Source: Paenibacillus sp. Soil766 | Lineage (GTDB): Bacteria > Bacillota > Bacilli > Paenibacillales > NBRC-103111 | NCBI RefSeq assembly: GCF_001428105.1 | Contig: NZ_LMSJ01000023.1 | Span: forward strand, 64,147 to 128,146 | Direction of reading: 5' to 3' | Length of the DNA: 64,000 nt | Part shown: one piece after another, positions 17,364-25,873 of the stretch | Layout of the letters: each line of letters begins with the position of its first letter | Position numbering within the stretch: position 1 is the stretch's first letter | Translations under genes and position numbers: made by a program | The notes under the pieces: generated by a model | The model's database searches: none | Told to the model about the DNA's origin: nothing | Seen by the model: the letters and a program-made list of their open reading frames with translations, nothing else

Positions 17364-17897
17364 TTAAGACTTCGTCACCAAACTAGAAATTGTCTCATTA
17401 ATGAAATTCTCATCCATTTGGCCAATTTTTTTCACAGCAATTTTGCCATCTGTCCCAATGAAAAAGGTTGTTGGATAATCCATAACACCATATAGTTTAC
17501 GAACAACTTCATTGGCATCCAGCAGTACTGGCATATTTAATTTGTATTGCTCCATGAAGCCCTGGACCGTTACTTTATTCTTGTCCACATTCACTTCTAA
17601 GAAGACGACACCTTGGCTCTTCCACTTATCATATTGCTTCTGAAGATCAGGCATTTCTTCTTTACAGGGTGGACAAAACGTACCCCAGAAATTCACTAGC
17701 ACTACTTTCCCTTTGTAATCTGAGAGCTCGTGCGTTTGACCATCTAATCCAACCAAGGAGAAGTTCGTCGCTTTCTCCCCTTGCTGCGGGTACTTCTTAC
17801 TTGCTGAAGCAGACAAATTTGTAATAATCGTAAACACACCAATAATGAGCACGATTGCAAAGATCCCAATCTGTACCCACTTCTTATTACGACCCAC
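17364..17897 (-). CDS. resA: Thiol-disulfide oxidoreductase ResA
   Basis: Membrane-anchored thioredoxin-fold protein that reduces the CxxCH disulfide of apocytochrome c so heme can be attached. The 177-residue protein has an N-terminal anchor (about residues 8-27) and the active site WGTFCPPC (Cys75, Cys78); B. subtilis ResA has CEPC, so the intervening acidic residue is Pro here. The family cis-Pro segment MDYPTTFFIG is present. It is the first res gene, after rluB and its terminator. Confidence 0.94.
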   Translation of the reverse strand: MGRNKKWVQIGIFAIVLIIGVFTIITNLSASASKKYPQQGEKATNFSLVGLDGQTHELSDYKGKVVLVNFWGTFCPPCKEEMPDLQKQYDKWKSQGVVFLEVNVDKNKVTVQGFMEQYKLNMPVLLDANEVVRKLYGVMDYPTTFFIGTDGKIAVKKIGQMDENFINETISSLVTKS

Positions 17898-17964
17898 TGT
17901 TAATCACCTTCGCTTTGTCGACATTGTTAGTTCTGGCATATCGAATTATACCCTTATTATAACG

Positions 17965-17993
17965 AAAAGAAGGCCAATTCTTATTGGCCTTTT
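17965..17993 (-). terminator. Terminator of rluB overlapping its stop codon
   Basis: Minus-strand stem GGCCAATa/ATTGGCC lies over the last rluB codons and the TAA, followed by TTCTTTTC. It separates rluB from resA. Confidence 0.7.
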
Positions 17994-18727
17994 TGAACGT
18001 TATGTGTCCTTAGAGCTTCGTTCCTAAGCTCTTCAACTTCTTTGGGCGTCAAGTGGCGATACTTCGCTCTTGCCAAACCTGTTAAAAAGATGGGACCGAA
18101 TTTAATCCGCTTTAATTTGATTACTGGGAACGAAATCGCCTCAAACATCCGTCTGACTTGGCGGTTTCTTCCTTCATAGATGGTGATCTGAATGACGGAC
18201 TCATTCTTCTCCATATTCACATCTGCGTACTCGACCTCAGCAGGTGCGGTCATGCCGTCTTCTAACTGTATGCCCAATTTGAGCTTATCTAATAACGTGC
18301 CATGCGGCACTCCTTTGACAGTCGCTTGGTACGTCTTCGGTACATGATGCTTCGGATGTGTAAGCAGATGAGCAAATTCACCGTCATTCGTTAGAATAAG
18401 CAGGCCTTCCGTATCATAATCCAATCGACCAACTGGATATACACGCTCTCTGATACCTGGTAAGAAATCAGTAACAACCTTACGGCCTTCGGGATCCGTT
18501 GCACTCGTAATTACACCTTTGGGCTTATTTAAAATGACATAGATCTTCTTCTGTTGACCTATCGCACGTCCATCCACCCTAATTTCATCTTCAGCTGTAT
18601 TCACTTTCACACCCAGCGTCGTGACGACTTCACCGTTCACTTGCACGCGTCCCGCTGTAATGATTTCTTCACATTTCCGGCGGGATGCGATCCCAGCTTC
18701 GGCTAATACCTTTTGCAGTCTTTCCAT
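17981..18727 (-). CDS. rluB: 23S rRNA pseudouridine synthase RluB-type
   Basis: Makes pseudouridine in 23S rRNA (position equivalent to 2605 in E. coli for the RluB group). The 248-residue protein has an N-terminal S4 RNA-binding domain (about 2-60) and an RsuA/RluB catalytic domain with the motif GRLDYDTEGLL (catalytic Asp103) and the C-terminal GRNRQVRRM motif. Size and position between spmB and resA match B. subtilis ypuL/rluB. Confidence 0.94.
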   Translation of the reverse strand: MERLQKVLAEAGIASRRKCEEIITAGRVQVNGEVVTTLGVKVNTAEDEIRVDGRAIGQQKKIYVILNKPKGVITSATDPEGRKVVTDFLPGIRERVYPVGRLDYDTEGLLILTNDGEFAHLLTHPKHHVPKTYQATVKGVPHGTLLDKLKLGIQLEDGMTAPAEVEYADVNMEKNESVIQITIYEGRNRQVRRMFEAISFPVIKLKRIKFGPIFLTGLARAKYRHLTPKEVEELRNEALRTHNVQKGQ

Positions 18728-18848
18728 TATCCGCTTTCACCTCAAGTTAATGATAACGGACTTAACCACAAATCTCAAGCGGCAACCCACAATAACTGAC
18801 AGAAGGTGACAGAATGATGGCTATTACGGCTTCGTTGCGTGTCGCTAT

Positions 18849-19382
18849 TTATGAAAACACGAAGTAACAAATAACAAGAGAAGCGATAAAGCCAACAGCA
18901 TCCGAAATTAAACCCACTTTGAGCGCATAGCCAGCTTTCCGAATCCCAATTGCGCCAAAATAGACGGTTATCACATATAACGTTGTATCCGTGCTCCCTT
19001 GTACCGTTGATGCTATTCGACCTATCATCGAATCAGGACCAAATTGCTCGATCAAATCTGTGGTAAATGCTAGAGAACCCGCTCCTGTGATGGGTCGTAA
19101 AATAGCTAAAGGCAGCACTTCCGTAGGTACGCCGATACTTTCGAAAAATGGCCGCATCCAGCCAATCATCATGTCCATCGCACCTGAGGCCCGAAATACG
19201 GAAATCGCGACCATCATCCCGACGAGGTGAGGAATGATTTTGATCGCCGTGTCGAAGCCATCTTTGGCCCCCTCTACAAATGACTCATAGACAGGAACTT
19301 TGCGATAAGCCGCGTAGAGTGGAATGAACACAATCATGATCGGGATTGCCCATGCCGAAATAAGTGAAACGAGTGCGTACAT
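18849..19382 (-). CDS. spmB: Spore maturation protein B
   Basis: With SpmA, helps spore core dehydration and heat resistance in B. subtilis; molecular role is unclear, but both resemble nucleoside/gate-type membrane proteins. The 177-residue protein has about five membrane helices and the family Gate motif region (PHLVGMMVAISVFRASGAMD, LRPITGAGSLAF). It is 6 bp downstream of spmA and 3' to dacB, in the order dacB-spmA-spmB-rluB found in Bacillus. Confidence 0.94.
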   Translation of the reverse strand: MYALVSLISAWAIPIMIVFIPLYAAYRKVPVYESFVEGAKDGFDTAIKIIPHLVGMMVAISVFRASGAMDMMIGWMRPFFESIGVPTEVLPLAILRPITGAGSLAFTTDLIEQFGPDSMIGRIASTVQGSTDTTLYVITVYFGAIGIRKAGYALKVGLISDAVGFIASLVICYFVFS

Positions 19383-19388
19383 GCCGGT

Positions 19389-19988
19389 TCATCCTTTCAG
19401 CGGAGGGATAGGTGAGCGTGATCTGCGATACCATCGATCTACGAAAATGGCCGCTGTTGTGGAGATGATCGTCGCAATGAGTGTTGTACCTACGATTTCA
19501 GCCGGGTTCACAGAATTGAAATTCATCCTTATGGCAATAAGCGTTGTCGGGATTAAGGTAATACTTGACGTATTGAGCGCAAGCAGTGTGGCCATTGCTG
19601 AACTTGCCTCATCTTTGTTTGGATTAAGCTTCTGAAGCTCCTGCATCGCTTTGATCCCCATCGGGGTTGCAGCATTGCCTAAGCCTAAGATGTTAGCACT
19701 CATGTTCGACATAATATAGCCAAGAGCGGGGTGATTCTTTGGCACACTTGGGAAAAGAAAGCGGACTACGGGCTGAAGCAGTCTTGCTAACTTTTGTAAA
19801 ATACCTGCATCTTCCGCAATACGCATCATGCCCATCCAGAATACCAATACACTAATTAATCCAAAACATACGGTAACGCCATTCTTCGCCCCATCAAATG
19901 CCGCTTGTGTAACGGATTCTACATCGCCATTGATGGCCGCGACGAGGAAACCAACGACGATAAAAAATAGCCATATCCAATTCACCAT
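19389..19988 (-). CDS. spmA: Spore maturation protein A
   Basis: Companion of SpmB in spore dehydration. The 199-residue polytopic protein carries the family motif MSNMSANILGLGNAATPMGI and the QELQKLNPNKDEASSAMATL loop that recurs in SpmA. The start ATG 19988 is followed by MVNWIWLFFIVVGFLVA, the first membrane helix. It is 40 bp downstream of dacB and is probably transcribed with it in the mother cell. Confidence 0.94.
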   Translation of the reverse strand: MVNWIWLFFIVVGFLVAAINGDVESVTQAAFDGAKNGVTVCFGLISVLVFWMGMMRIAEDAGILQKLARLLQPVVRFLFPSVPKNHPALGYIMSNMSANILGLGNAATPMGIKAMQELQKLNPNKDEASSAMATLLALNTSSITLIPTTLIAIRMNFNSVNPAEIVGTTLIATIISTTAAIFVDRWYRRSRSPIPPLKG

Positions 19989-20028
19989 AGGTCAGCACTC
20001 CTTACAACTTAGCTTTACGACATTCACA

Positions 20029-21222
20029 TTAATCCGCCCATATGGAGCCAGAAATATTAAATAGTCCCTGCACGAGCATTCTGCAGATATAACTATACTT
20101 TGTCAGCAATGACTCCTTATAAGGCGTACTCGATTGAAATGAGAATGTGGCTTTCTCTGGTACTTGCATCAGCGGGTTAGTAGGATCATAGATCGGAATC
20201 GTCTGTATCACCTTATTTTTCAAAGAAATTCGGAGTGCGCCACGTTCAGCTAACCGATACTCCGTCGCCATTGGATCTACCAAAGTAACTTGGTGTGTTA
20301 TGCTTGCGTATTCACCTTCTGCAAGTGGATACTTGAACGTTCGGCTCGCTACCCAAGGAGTACCTTCGATAGCGTCGCCTTTTTTCACCAGCGTCTGCAT
20401 TGGGAAATGATTAAAGCCATATTGAAGCAGCTTCGCGTGGTCCGCCCAGTCATCCCCGTCATTCAATGTAACGACGACAAGCTGCTGGCCGTTCCGTGTC
20501 GCCGAAGATACTAAGCAGCGCTTAGCGAGCTTGGTATATCCAGTTTTCACTCCATCTGCACCTTCGAACATGGAAAGCATCTTATTTTTGTTAAGCCAAG
20601 AATAATCCCAAGCTTCATTCGGATTGGGTACTTTTTTCAACTTAGTAGATACAATATCAGCGAATACACTATTTTTGAGCGCGTACGCTGTCAACTTAGC
20701 CATATCATTTGGACTTGAGCGATGACCTTCTCCTTCGTCCAGCCCGGATGGATTCGTAAAATGGGAATGATCCATCCCCAGCATTTTCGCTTTCTCGTTC
20801 ATCAAATAGACGAACCCTTCTACGCTTCCTCCAATATGCTCAGCGATCGCCGTCGCAGCGTCATTACCGGAGCGCATCATGAGTCCATACAACATGTCAT
20901 GAAGCCGCATCTCTTCCCCAAGCTTCAAATAGATCGAAGACCCTTCTTTGCCGAAGGCATTCTTACTGACTTTGACCATGCTAGTGAGGTTGCCTTCTTC
21001 GATCGCAATGATCGCAGTCATAATTTTGGTCAGGCTAGCTATGCGCATAGGCGTGTCCCCTTTTTCGCTATAAAGCACACGTCCTGACTCCACATCAACG
21101 AGCGAAGCACCGACCGCATTGGTATGAATGCTTGGCGGCGCGGCTTCTACGTAGGTCCATGGCACAAGTAACAATCCAATCAAGGCACAGCAAATGATGA
21201 TGAACTGGCGTTTGGTTTTCAT
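20029..21222 (-). CDS. dacB: D-alanyl-D-alanine carboxypeptidase DacB
   Basis: Penicillin-binding protein 5* type enzyme that trims D-Ala from stem peptides and lowers cortex cross-linking in spore formation. The 397-residue protein has a signal peptide (about 1-25, cleavage near VEA-AP), the serine motif SLTK, SGN and KTG in the catalytic domain, and a C-terminal PBP5-type beta domain. ATG 21222 has AGGAGG about 12 bp upstream; the longer reading frame lacks family sequence. It heads dacB-spmA-spmB, as in B. subtilis where the operon is sigma-E dependent. Confidence 0.93.
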   Translation of the reverse strand: MKTKRQFIIICCALIGLLLVPWTYVEAAPPSIHTNAVGASLVDVESGRVLYSEKGDTPMRIASLTKIMTAIIAIEEGNLTSMVKVSKNAFGKEGSSIYLKLGEEMRLHDMLYGLMMRSGNDAATAIAEHIGGSVEGFVYLMNEKAKMLGMDHSHFTNPSGLDEGEGHRSSPNDMAKLTAYALKNSVFADIVSTKLKKVPNPNEAWDYSWLNKNKMLSMFEGADGVKTGYTKLAKRCLVSSATRNGQQLVVVTLNDGDDWADHAKLLQYGFNHFPMQTLVKKGDAIEGTPWVASRTFKYPLAEGEYASITHQVTLVDPMATEYRLAERGALRISLKNKVIQTIPIYDPTNPLMQVPEKATFSFQSSTPYKESLLTKYSYICRMLVQGLFNISGSIWAD

Positions 21223-21295
21223 TGGGTGGGTTATCCTCCTACACGAGCGAACTTGTACACATTTTTGATCGAATCCACTGATGAAACTTTGTACA

Positions 21296-21323
21296 AGTAT
21301 ATGCGAGCGGACGAGGGATATGT
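21296..21323 (-). promoter_or_regulatory. Candidate sigma-E promoter of dacB
   Basis: On the minus strand ACATATC (21323-21317) is followed after 13 bp by CATATACT (21303-21296), close to the sigma-E pattern (ATA-type -35, CATACA-type -10). It is about 75 bp before the dacB start. Known sigma-E control of dacB in B. subtilis supports it; the match itself is moderate. Confidence 0.4.
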
Positions 21324-21341
21324 CCTGAAAACTCCCCAAAA

Positions 21342-21386
21342 CAAAAAGGCCGACCAGAAGTAAATATCTACTTCAAGATCAGCCTT
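21342..21386 (-). terminator. Terminator of the SDR gene
   Basis: Minus-strand stem AAGGCtGA..GAAGTA/TACTTC..TCgGCCTT followed by TTTTG, about 40 bp after the SDR stop. Confidence 0.8.
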
Positions 21387-21425
21387 CCAATTACGCAACA
21401 TGGCGCCAACTTCTACTTATTCAAT

Positions 21426-22184
21426 TTAGTAAGCTGTCCAGCCCGCATCCGCGGTAACCACTGTCCCGTTTACAAAGCTCGCATCATCAGATGCCAAGAA
21501 TAAAGCAACCTTCGCAATTTCCTCTGGATCGCCTGCTCGTGGATTTAAGCCCATTCCTGCCATTGCTCTTTCCATACCAAAAGGATTTGGTGCTGTAATC
21601 GTTGTCCCAATGTTAGTGCTCACACCACCAGGTGCGATGGCATTACAGCGGATTCCAAGGTTCGCGTATTGAAAACCTACGTTTTTCGTGAATCCAACTA
21701 CAGCATGTTTAGATGCCGTGTATGCCGCACCCGCTCTGGAGCCATTTAAGCCACCTGCGGATGCAATGTTTACGATGATACCACTTTTTCTCTCTGTAAA
21801 AATCGGAAGAACTTTCCGAGTTGTTCTCATCACACCTGTTGTGTTAATTGCAAATACTCGCTCCCACAGCTCGTCCGTAAGATCTCCTGCAGGGACAAAG
21901 TTGTCCATAATACCAGCGTTATTTATTAGGATGTCAACGGTACCGTATTCCTTAACAGCCGTATCAATCATTAGGGCTACATCTTCTTCTTTCGAGACAT
22001 TGGCTGCAACTGCAATCGCTGTACCACCTTTTGCTTCAATACCAGCAACAACCGTTTGAGCTGACTCAACCCGAAGATCCGAAACGACAACCTTAGCTCC
22101 TTCTGCTGCAAACAACTCTGCGATTGCTTTCCCCATACCTGACGCTGCTCCTGTAACGATAGCCACTTTACCAGAAAGCTTCAT
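21426..22184 (-). CDS. Short-chain dehydrogenase/reductase
   Basis: NAD(P)-dependent classical SDR of 252 residues; substrate unknown. Cofactor motif TGAASGMGKAIAE (about 12-24), NNAG (about 87-90), catalytic Ser (NIASAGGLNGS) and YxxxK as YTASK, and the PGG-type loop AIAPGGVSTN are all present. An Asp at the end of the second strand (VVSDLR) favours NAD(H). Start ATG 22184 is set by GGAGG 8 bp upstream; a TTG five codons earlier overlaps that site. It is divergent from a TetR gene, whose operator-like palindrome covers its promoter, so it is probably the regulated target. Confidence 0.9.
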   Translation of the reverse strand: MKLSGKVAIVTGAASGMGKAIAELFAAEGAKVVVSDLRVESAQTVVAGIEAKGGTAIAVAANVSKEEDVALMIDTAVKEYGTVDILINNAGIMDNFVPAGDLTDELWERVFAINTTGVMRTTRKVLPIFTERKSGIIVNIASAGGLNGSRAGAAYTASKHAVVGFTKNVGFQYANLGIRCNAIAPGGVSTNIGTTITAPNPFGMERAMAGMGLNPRAGDPEEIAKVALFLASDDASFVNGTVVTADAGWTAY

Positions 22185-22261
22185 GTGTAATTCCTCCAAA
22201 TGTCATGTGTTTTCATGCGAATAACTCACTGAATTGTGCATATAGAACTTCTTTCACTTGG

Positions 22262-22290
22262 AGTATAATAGAGTATCAAACGTGATACAA
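22262..22290 (-). promoter_or_regulatory. Promoter of the SDR gene with overlapping operator
   Basis: Minus-strand TTGTAT (22290-22285), 17 bp spacer, TATACT (22267-22262). The perfect inverted repeat GTATCA-AACG-TGATAC (22273-22288) covers the spacer and part of the -35 box, the expected place for a TetR-family repressor. Confidence 0.65.
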
Positions 22291-22307
22291 TCAGTAAAAA
22301 ACGCTTG

Positions 22308-22327
22308 TTTGTAAGCTAACGTACAAA
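22308..22327. promoter_or_regulatory. Second inverted repeat in the SDR/TetR gap
   Basis: TTTGTA and TACAAA arms separated by 8 bp, about 45 bp upstream of the TetR start. It may be a second operator for autoregulation; sequence differs from the first palindrome, so this is uncertain. Confidence 0.35.
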
Positions 22328-22370
22328 ACGATTGATTTTGTTCACTAACACCACAAAGGAATGAACATGA

Positions 22371-22982
22371 ATGTCAGAAATCACTAGAAAAACGGACCGC
22401 AGAATCGTTCGAAGTAAAATTGCTCTACGAGAGGCTCTGTTGGCACTGATGTCGCAAAAGCCCTTTATGTCCATTTCGATTACAGAAATTGTTGAGTTCG
22501 CCAACTATAATCGAGGGACATTTTATGCGAACTATGAAAGTAAGGAAGACTTACTTGACGAAATCATTTCCAATTTAACTGGACAATTACTACAATCTTT
22601 CCGTGCGCCTTATGAACATGTTGAAACATTTCGAATTCAAGAACTGCCTGCTAAATCAGTTATGATATTTGATCACTTTTACCAAAATTCTTCCATTTAT
22701 ACCACTCTAATGAGGAGTGATGTTCTTTCCAAGCTGAAAGAAACCATGTTTAGTGCCTTAAAAAAAATCACACAAGAAGAATTAGTCTACCCCGATCAAG
22801 ATAAAGAAATCGATCAAGAACTATTGAGCATTTATTCGATTCACGCCTTGCTTGGTCTTATTTTTCATTGGATCGAAAGCGAATTCAAATATTCACCTTC
22901 GTATATGCAGGATCAACTGATCAAATTGATTAACTGGCGTCCCGCTTCCGCAAAAACAGTTGTGAGAAGCTCACACGATTGA
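22371..22982 (+). CDS. TetR/AcrR family transcriptional regulator
   Basis: A 203-residue regulator with an N-terminal TetR helix-turn-helix (about residues 12-60: IVRSKIALREALLALMSQ, ISITEIVEFANYNRGTFYAN, YESKEDLLDEI) and an all-helical ligand domain. The C-terminal half resembles the TetR_C group found next to dehydrogenases in Firmicutes; the ligand is unknown. Start ATG 22371 has AAAGGAATG upstream, a modest site. It is divergent from the SDR gene and, with it, sits between dacB and gerW, genes that are closer together in related genomes, suggesting a later insertion. Confidence 0.88.
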   Translation: MSEITRKTDRRIVRSKIALREALLALMSQKPFMSISITEIVEFANYNRGTFYANYESKEDLLDEIISNLTGQLLQSFRAPYEHVETFRIQELPAKSVMIFDHFYQNSSIYTTLMRSDVLSKLKETMFSALKKITQEELVYPDQDKEIDQELLSIYSIHALLGLIFHWIESEFKYSPSYMQDQLIKLINWRPASAKTVVRSSHD

Positions 22983-22993
22983 TGACATGTCAA

Positions 22994-23021
22994 CTAAAAA
23001 AGCTGTCCTCAAAGGACAGCT
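22994..23021 (-). terminator. Terminator of gerW
   Basis: Minus-strand stem AGCTGTCC/GGACAGCT with TTTGA loop followed by TTTTTT; 15 bp after the gerW stop. Confidence 0.85.
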
Positions 23022-23036
23022 CATAATGACAAGAGG

Positions 23037-23522
23037 CTACACTATAAAATTCTGATTCTCGACGTTGGTGACACTGGTTGAAGCGGCTGCTGGCGACTTC
23101 GCTGACATGCCTTTGATCATACTCTGAATCTTGTCCACGACCTGTGGTGCAGAATCGATTAGACGCTCCAAAATATGCGTTTGATTATCTAATGGCACGA
23201 CTTTCACACCATTCTTACCAACAACAAGGAAAGCAATTGGCGTAATCGATACCCCACCGCCGCTACCACCACCGAAGGGGAGAGCAACTTTAGCATTAAG
23301 CGCATCGCCTCGGTTCATTGTCCCGCCTTCGATTTCGATTTCGGAGTCTGTCACAAACTCGCTGCCGCCTGCGGCGAAACCAAATCCGACTTTGGATATC
23401 GGCATAATAACACTACCATCAGGCGTTTCGACCGGGTCACCGACAATTGTGTTTACGTCGACCATCTCTTTTATATTTTCCATGGCGACTTTCATGAGGC
23501 CTTGAATCGGGTGTTCGGACAT
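23037..23522 (-). CDS. gerW: Sporulation protein GerW (YtfJ)
   Basis: YtfJ/GerW is a forespore protein needed for efficient germination with L-alanine in B. subtilis. The 161-residue protein starts MSEHPIQGLMKVAMENIKEM and contains the family core VGDPVETPDGS, SKVGFGFAAGGSEF and a glycine-rich GGGSGGGVS loop. ATG 23522 is preferred because GGAGG is 8 bp upstream; an ATG two codons earlier is too close to it. It follows the DUF2953 gene (B. subtilis ytfI-ytfJ order) and ends at its own terminator. Confidence 0.94.
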   Translation of the reverse strand: MSEHPIQGLMKVAMENIKEMVDVNTIVGDPVETPDGSVIMPISKVGFGFAAGGSEFVTDSEIEIEGGTMNRGDALNAKVALPFGGGSGGGVSITPIAFLVVGKNGVKVVPLDNQTHILERLIDSAPQVVDKIQSMIKGMSAKSPAAASTSVTNVENQNFIV

Positions 23523-23648
23523 CTTCATTTTCCTCCTTAGCGTTTTTTACCATACATTCCTAGCATCCAAAACTTAAGCACTAAGATCTAAAAGATCAAT
23601 CATGGTTCAGTTCTAGAATGCCCCTCCTGACATGGGGTTATGTAAAAC

Positions 23649-24353
23649 TTACGAGGCAGGTTTAAATCTCGCTCTCGCCTTCAATGCGAATTGGATCCAA
23701 CTTCGAATACCGCCTTTGATTTTAGTCGCTCTGTACAACAACCGTATGCCAGCAATGACAACAAACCATACTCGTATTCGACCAGCAAAACGAAACTCCG
23801 TCGCAAATTGCTTTGCATTATATTGTGGAATGACATCTATGCGCGGCTTCGCAATGAGCTTCACATACCGAACTGTAAACCCAAGCAACGATGACTTAAT
23901 CCCCCATACGGCTCCTGTCGTTATTGCCGTTTCCGGAGCATCGCCAAGACCTACACGTGTTATCCACTTAAGCTCTGTGCACTCCACTTTGGCTAAGGTC
24001 ATCTTCATCCAACCATATAAATTCAGCGTATGAACGAGGACATCTTTCGTTTCCTTGTAGAAGGCGATAACTTTATCTTTGGTAATATGTTCTCTCGTTT
24101 CATCTTTCAGCTTGGCGCCTTGTTGGGTCACTTTCTCTGACTTAATTAATATTCCTTGGGTGAATCCTTTGAATTGAATGATTGGAATGACATAACGATA
24201 CCGCACGAGCCCGAACAATCCTCGCATCTCCACGGAAAGCGTATCATTATCTTTTACCCGTGAGAAATAAAACTCACCACGCATATAGCTGCATAGCACA
24301 ACGATCATGGCAATAATGACAACCAAGACGGCCAATCCTACCCACAGCAACAC
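23649..24353 (-). CDS. DUF2953 domain protein (YtfI-like)
   Basis: A 234-residue protein with one N-terminal membrane helix (about 2-22, LLWVGLAVLVVIIAMIVVL) and the DUF2953 domain in which a strand-rich region is followed by VECTELKWITRVGLGDAPET and a C-terminal pair of hydrophobic/basic helices. Function is unknown. The ytfI-ytfJ pairing in B. subtilis supports the identity and hints at a link with GerW. Residue numbering is for the ATG at 24353. Confidence 0.85.
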   Translation of the reverse strand: MLLWVGLAVLVVIIAMIVVLCSYMRGEFYFSRVKDNDTLSVEMRGLFGLVRYRYVIPIIQFKGFTQGILIKSEKVTQQGAKLKDETREHITKDKVIAFYKETKDVLVHTLNLYGWMKMTLAKVECTELKWITRVGLGDAPETAITTGAVWGIKSSLLGFTVRYVKLIAKPRIDVIPQYNAKQFATEFRFAGRIRVWFVVIAGIRLLYRATKIKGGIRSWIQFALKARARFKPAS

Positions 24354-24476
24354 TTACGCCTCCTTAGTCAAAATGAACGAAAACTCCACGCGCAAGATAA
24401 ATCTCGCAGGTGGAGTTAGTATGACCTGTATAAGGAAATGAAATGCATGTATGGATAAGCTTCAAACTAATAGTAG

Positions 24477-25103
24477 CTACTCTGGCTGCTCGTCGCTCAC
24501 GTCGTCCAGAGTCAATTGTTTCTGATCCCCGCTTAAGCGATCGAATAGCATCCGGGTTTCTTCTTCCAAATCAAAATTACCTTGGAAGTTAGTAGAGTCT
24601 GGCAATTCTTGAATCGAGCTAAGCCCAAAATACTCTAAGAATTGTTTGGATGTTCCATATAAGATCGGTCTGCCCACTGCATCTGCACGCCCGACCTCCG
24701 TAATCAAATCTTTACCCGTTAAAGTGGCAAGCGCTCGATCACACTTCACACCGCGGATCTCCTCGATCTCTACGCGTGTAATCGGTTGTTTATAAGCAAC
24801 GATGGATAACGTTTCAAGAGCAGCTTGAGAGAGCGAGGATCGCGATGGCGTATAAGCAAGTCTTTCAAAATAAGGAGCATGCTCTGCCAATGTAGTGAGC
24901 TGGTATGCGCCAGCAACCTCTACAATTTGAACGCCGCGCCCTTTACGTTTGAAATCTGTTCGCATATCTTTCAGCAGATCTTTAATCACATAGGCATCAA
25001 GTTCCATCACTTCAGCAATTTGCTTAAGATCTAGTCCTTCGTCGCCAGAGGCGAAGAGAAGTCCTTCAATAATCGATTTCATCTGTTGGAAGTTGAGTGT
25101 CAA
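24477..25103 (-). CDS. scpB: Segregation and condensation protein B
   Basis: ScpB is a winged-helix subunit of the SMC-ScpAB condensin that organises and segregates the chromosome. The 208-residue protein has two winged-helix domains with LLFASGDEGLDLKQIAEVM near the start and LETLSIVAYKQPITRVEIEEIRGV in the second domain. I chose the TTG at 25103: GGAGGGA lies 8 bp upstream and the resulting N-terminus (MTLNFQQMKSIIEGLLFASG) aligns without gap with B. subtilis ScpB. This start overlaps the end of scpA by 38 bp. An ATG at 25082 is the alternative but has no ribosome site. Confidence 0.95.
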   Translation of the reverse strand: MTLNFQQMKSIIEGLLFASGDEGLDLKQIAEVMELDAYVIKDLLKDMRTDFKRKGRGVQIVEVAGAYQLTTLAEHAPYFERLAYTPSRSSLSQAALETLSIVAYKQPITRVEIEEIRGVKCDRALATLTGKDLITEVGRADAVGRPILYGTSKQFLEYFGLSSIQELPDSTNFQGNFDLEEETRMLFDRLSGDQKQLTLDDVSDEQPE

Positions 25104-25857
25104 GGTCAGATCCCTCCTCTTTGGCTTGAATGACGATATCTTCAAATAGCTGATTTTGGTAGCATGTGATTTTCTTCATTTTCATCAACTCAAGGATAGC
25201 CAGAAAAGTAACAACAATTTCTTCCCGCGTCATCTCATAATCGAATAGTTTGGAAAATAACAACTTACCACCTTTTATTCTAAGTAAATCAACAACTTCA
25301 CGAATCCGCTCCTTAACCGAGATCTCATCCCTTCGGATCCGTGCAACCACGTTACGGTTCGCCAGCTTACGCAAGGTACGCTGAAAAGCAATCAATAAAT
25401 CAGCAACATCCAACCCTTCCACGGGGTTCTCTTGAAGATCCGGGAGATACGGTGTTAAATCCTCAGGTTCACGTGTGTAAACGAGGCTTCGCTCCACCTC
25501 TTTGTCACGAAGCATATCCGCAATCGATTTATATTTTCGATATTCAATCAGCTTGGCAACAAGCTCGGCACGCGGGTCTAACGAGTCATCCATATCATCA
25601 AAATATTCGTCAAATTCAATGACAGGCGGCTTAGGTAAGAGCATTTTGCTTTTGATGGAGAGCAGTGTAGCAGCCATTACTAGAAACTCACTCGTAATAT
25701 CTAACTCCAGCTCCTGCATCGCTTGTACATACCCAAGGTATTGATCTGTAATTTCTTTGATCGGAATATTGTAAATGTCGAGTTCATTTTTATCAATTAG
25801 ATGAAGCAATAGATCAAGGGGGCCTTCAAATGCTTCTAGCTTATATGTAACCTTCAT
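25066..25857 (-). CDS. scpA: Segregation and condensation protein A
   Basis: Kleisin subunit of the SMC-ScpAB complex that closes the SMC ring. The 263-residue protein has the N-terminal SMC-neck-binding region (VTYKLEAFEGPLDLLLHLID) and the C-terminal winged helix (VDLLRIKGGKLLFSKLF, TREEIVVTFLAILELMKM). The middle is acidic and variable, as usual. It lies 16 bp after the M50-like protease gene and overlaps scpB, so scpAB is co-expressed. Confidence 0.96.
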   Translation of the reverse strand: MKVTYKLEAFEGPLDLLLHLIDKNELDIYNIPIKEITDQYLGYVQAMQELELDITSEFLVMAATLLSIKSKMLLPKPPVIEFDEYFDDMDDSLDPRAELVAKLIEYRKYKSIADMLRDKEVERSLVYTREPEDLTPYLPDLQENPVEGLDVADLLIAFQRTLRKLANRNVVARIRRDEISVKERIREVVDLLRIKGGKLLFSKLFDYEMTREEIVVTFLAILELMKMKKITCYQNQLFEDIVIQAKEEGSDLDTQLPTDEIDY

Positions 25858-25873
25858 GTCGTTCTTCCCCTTG

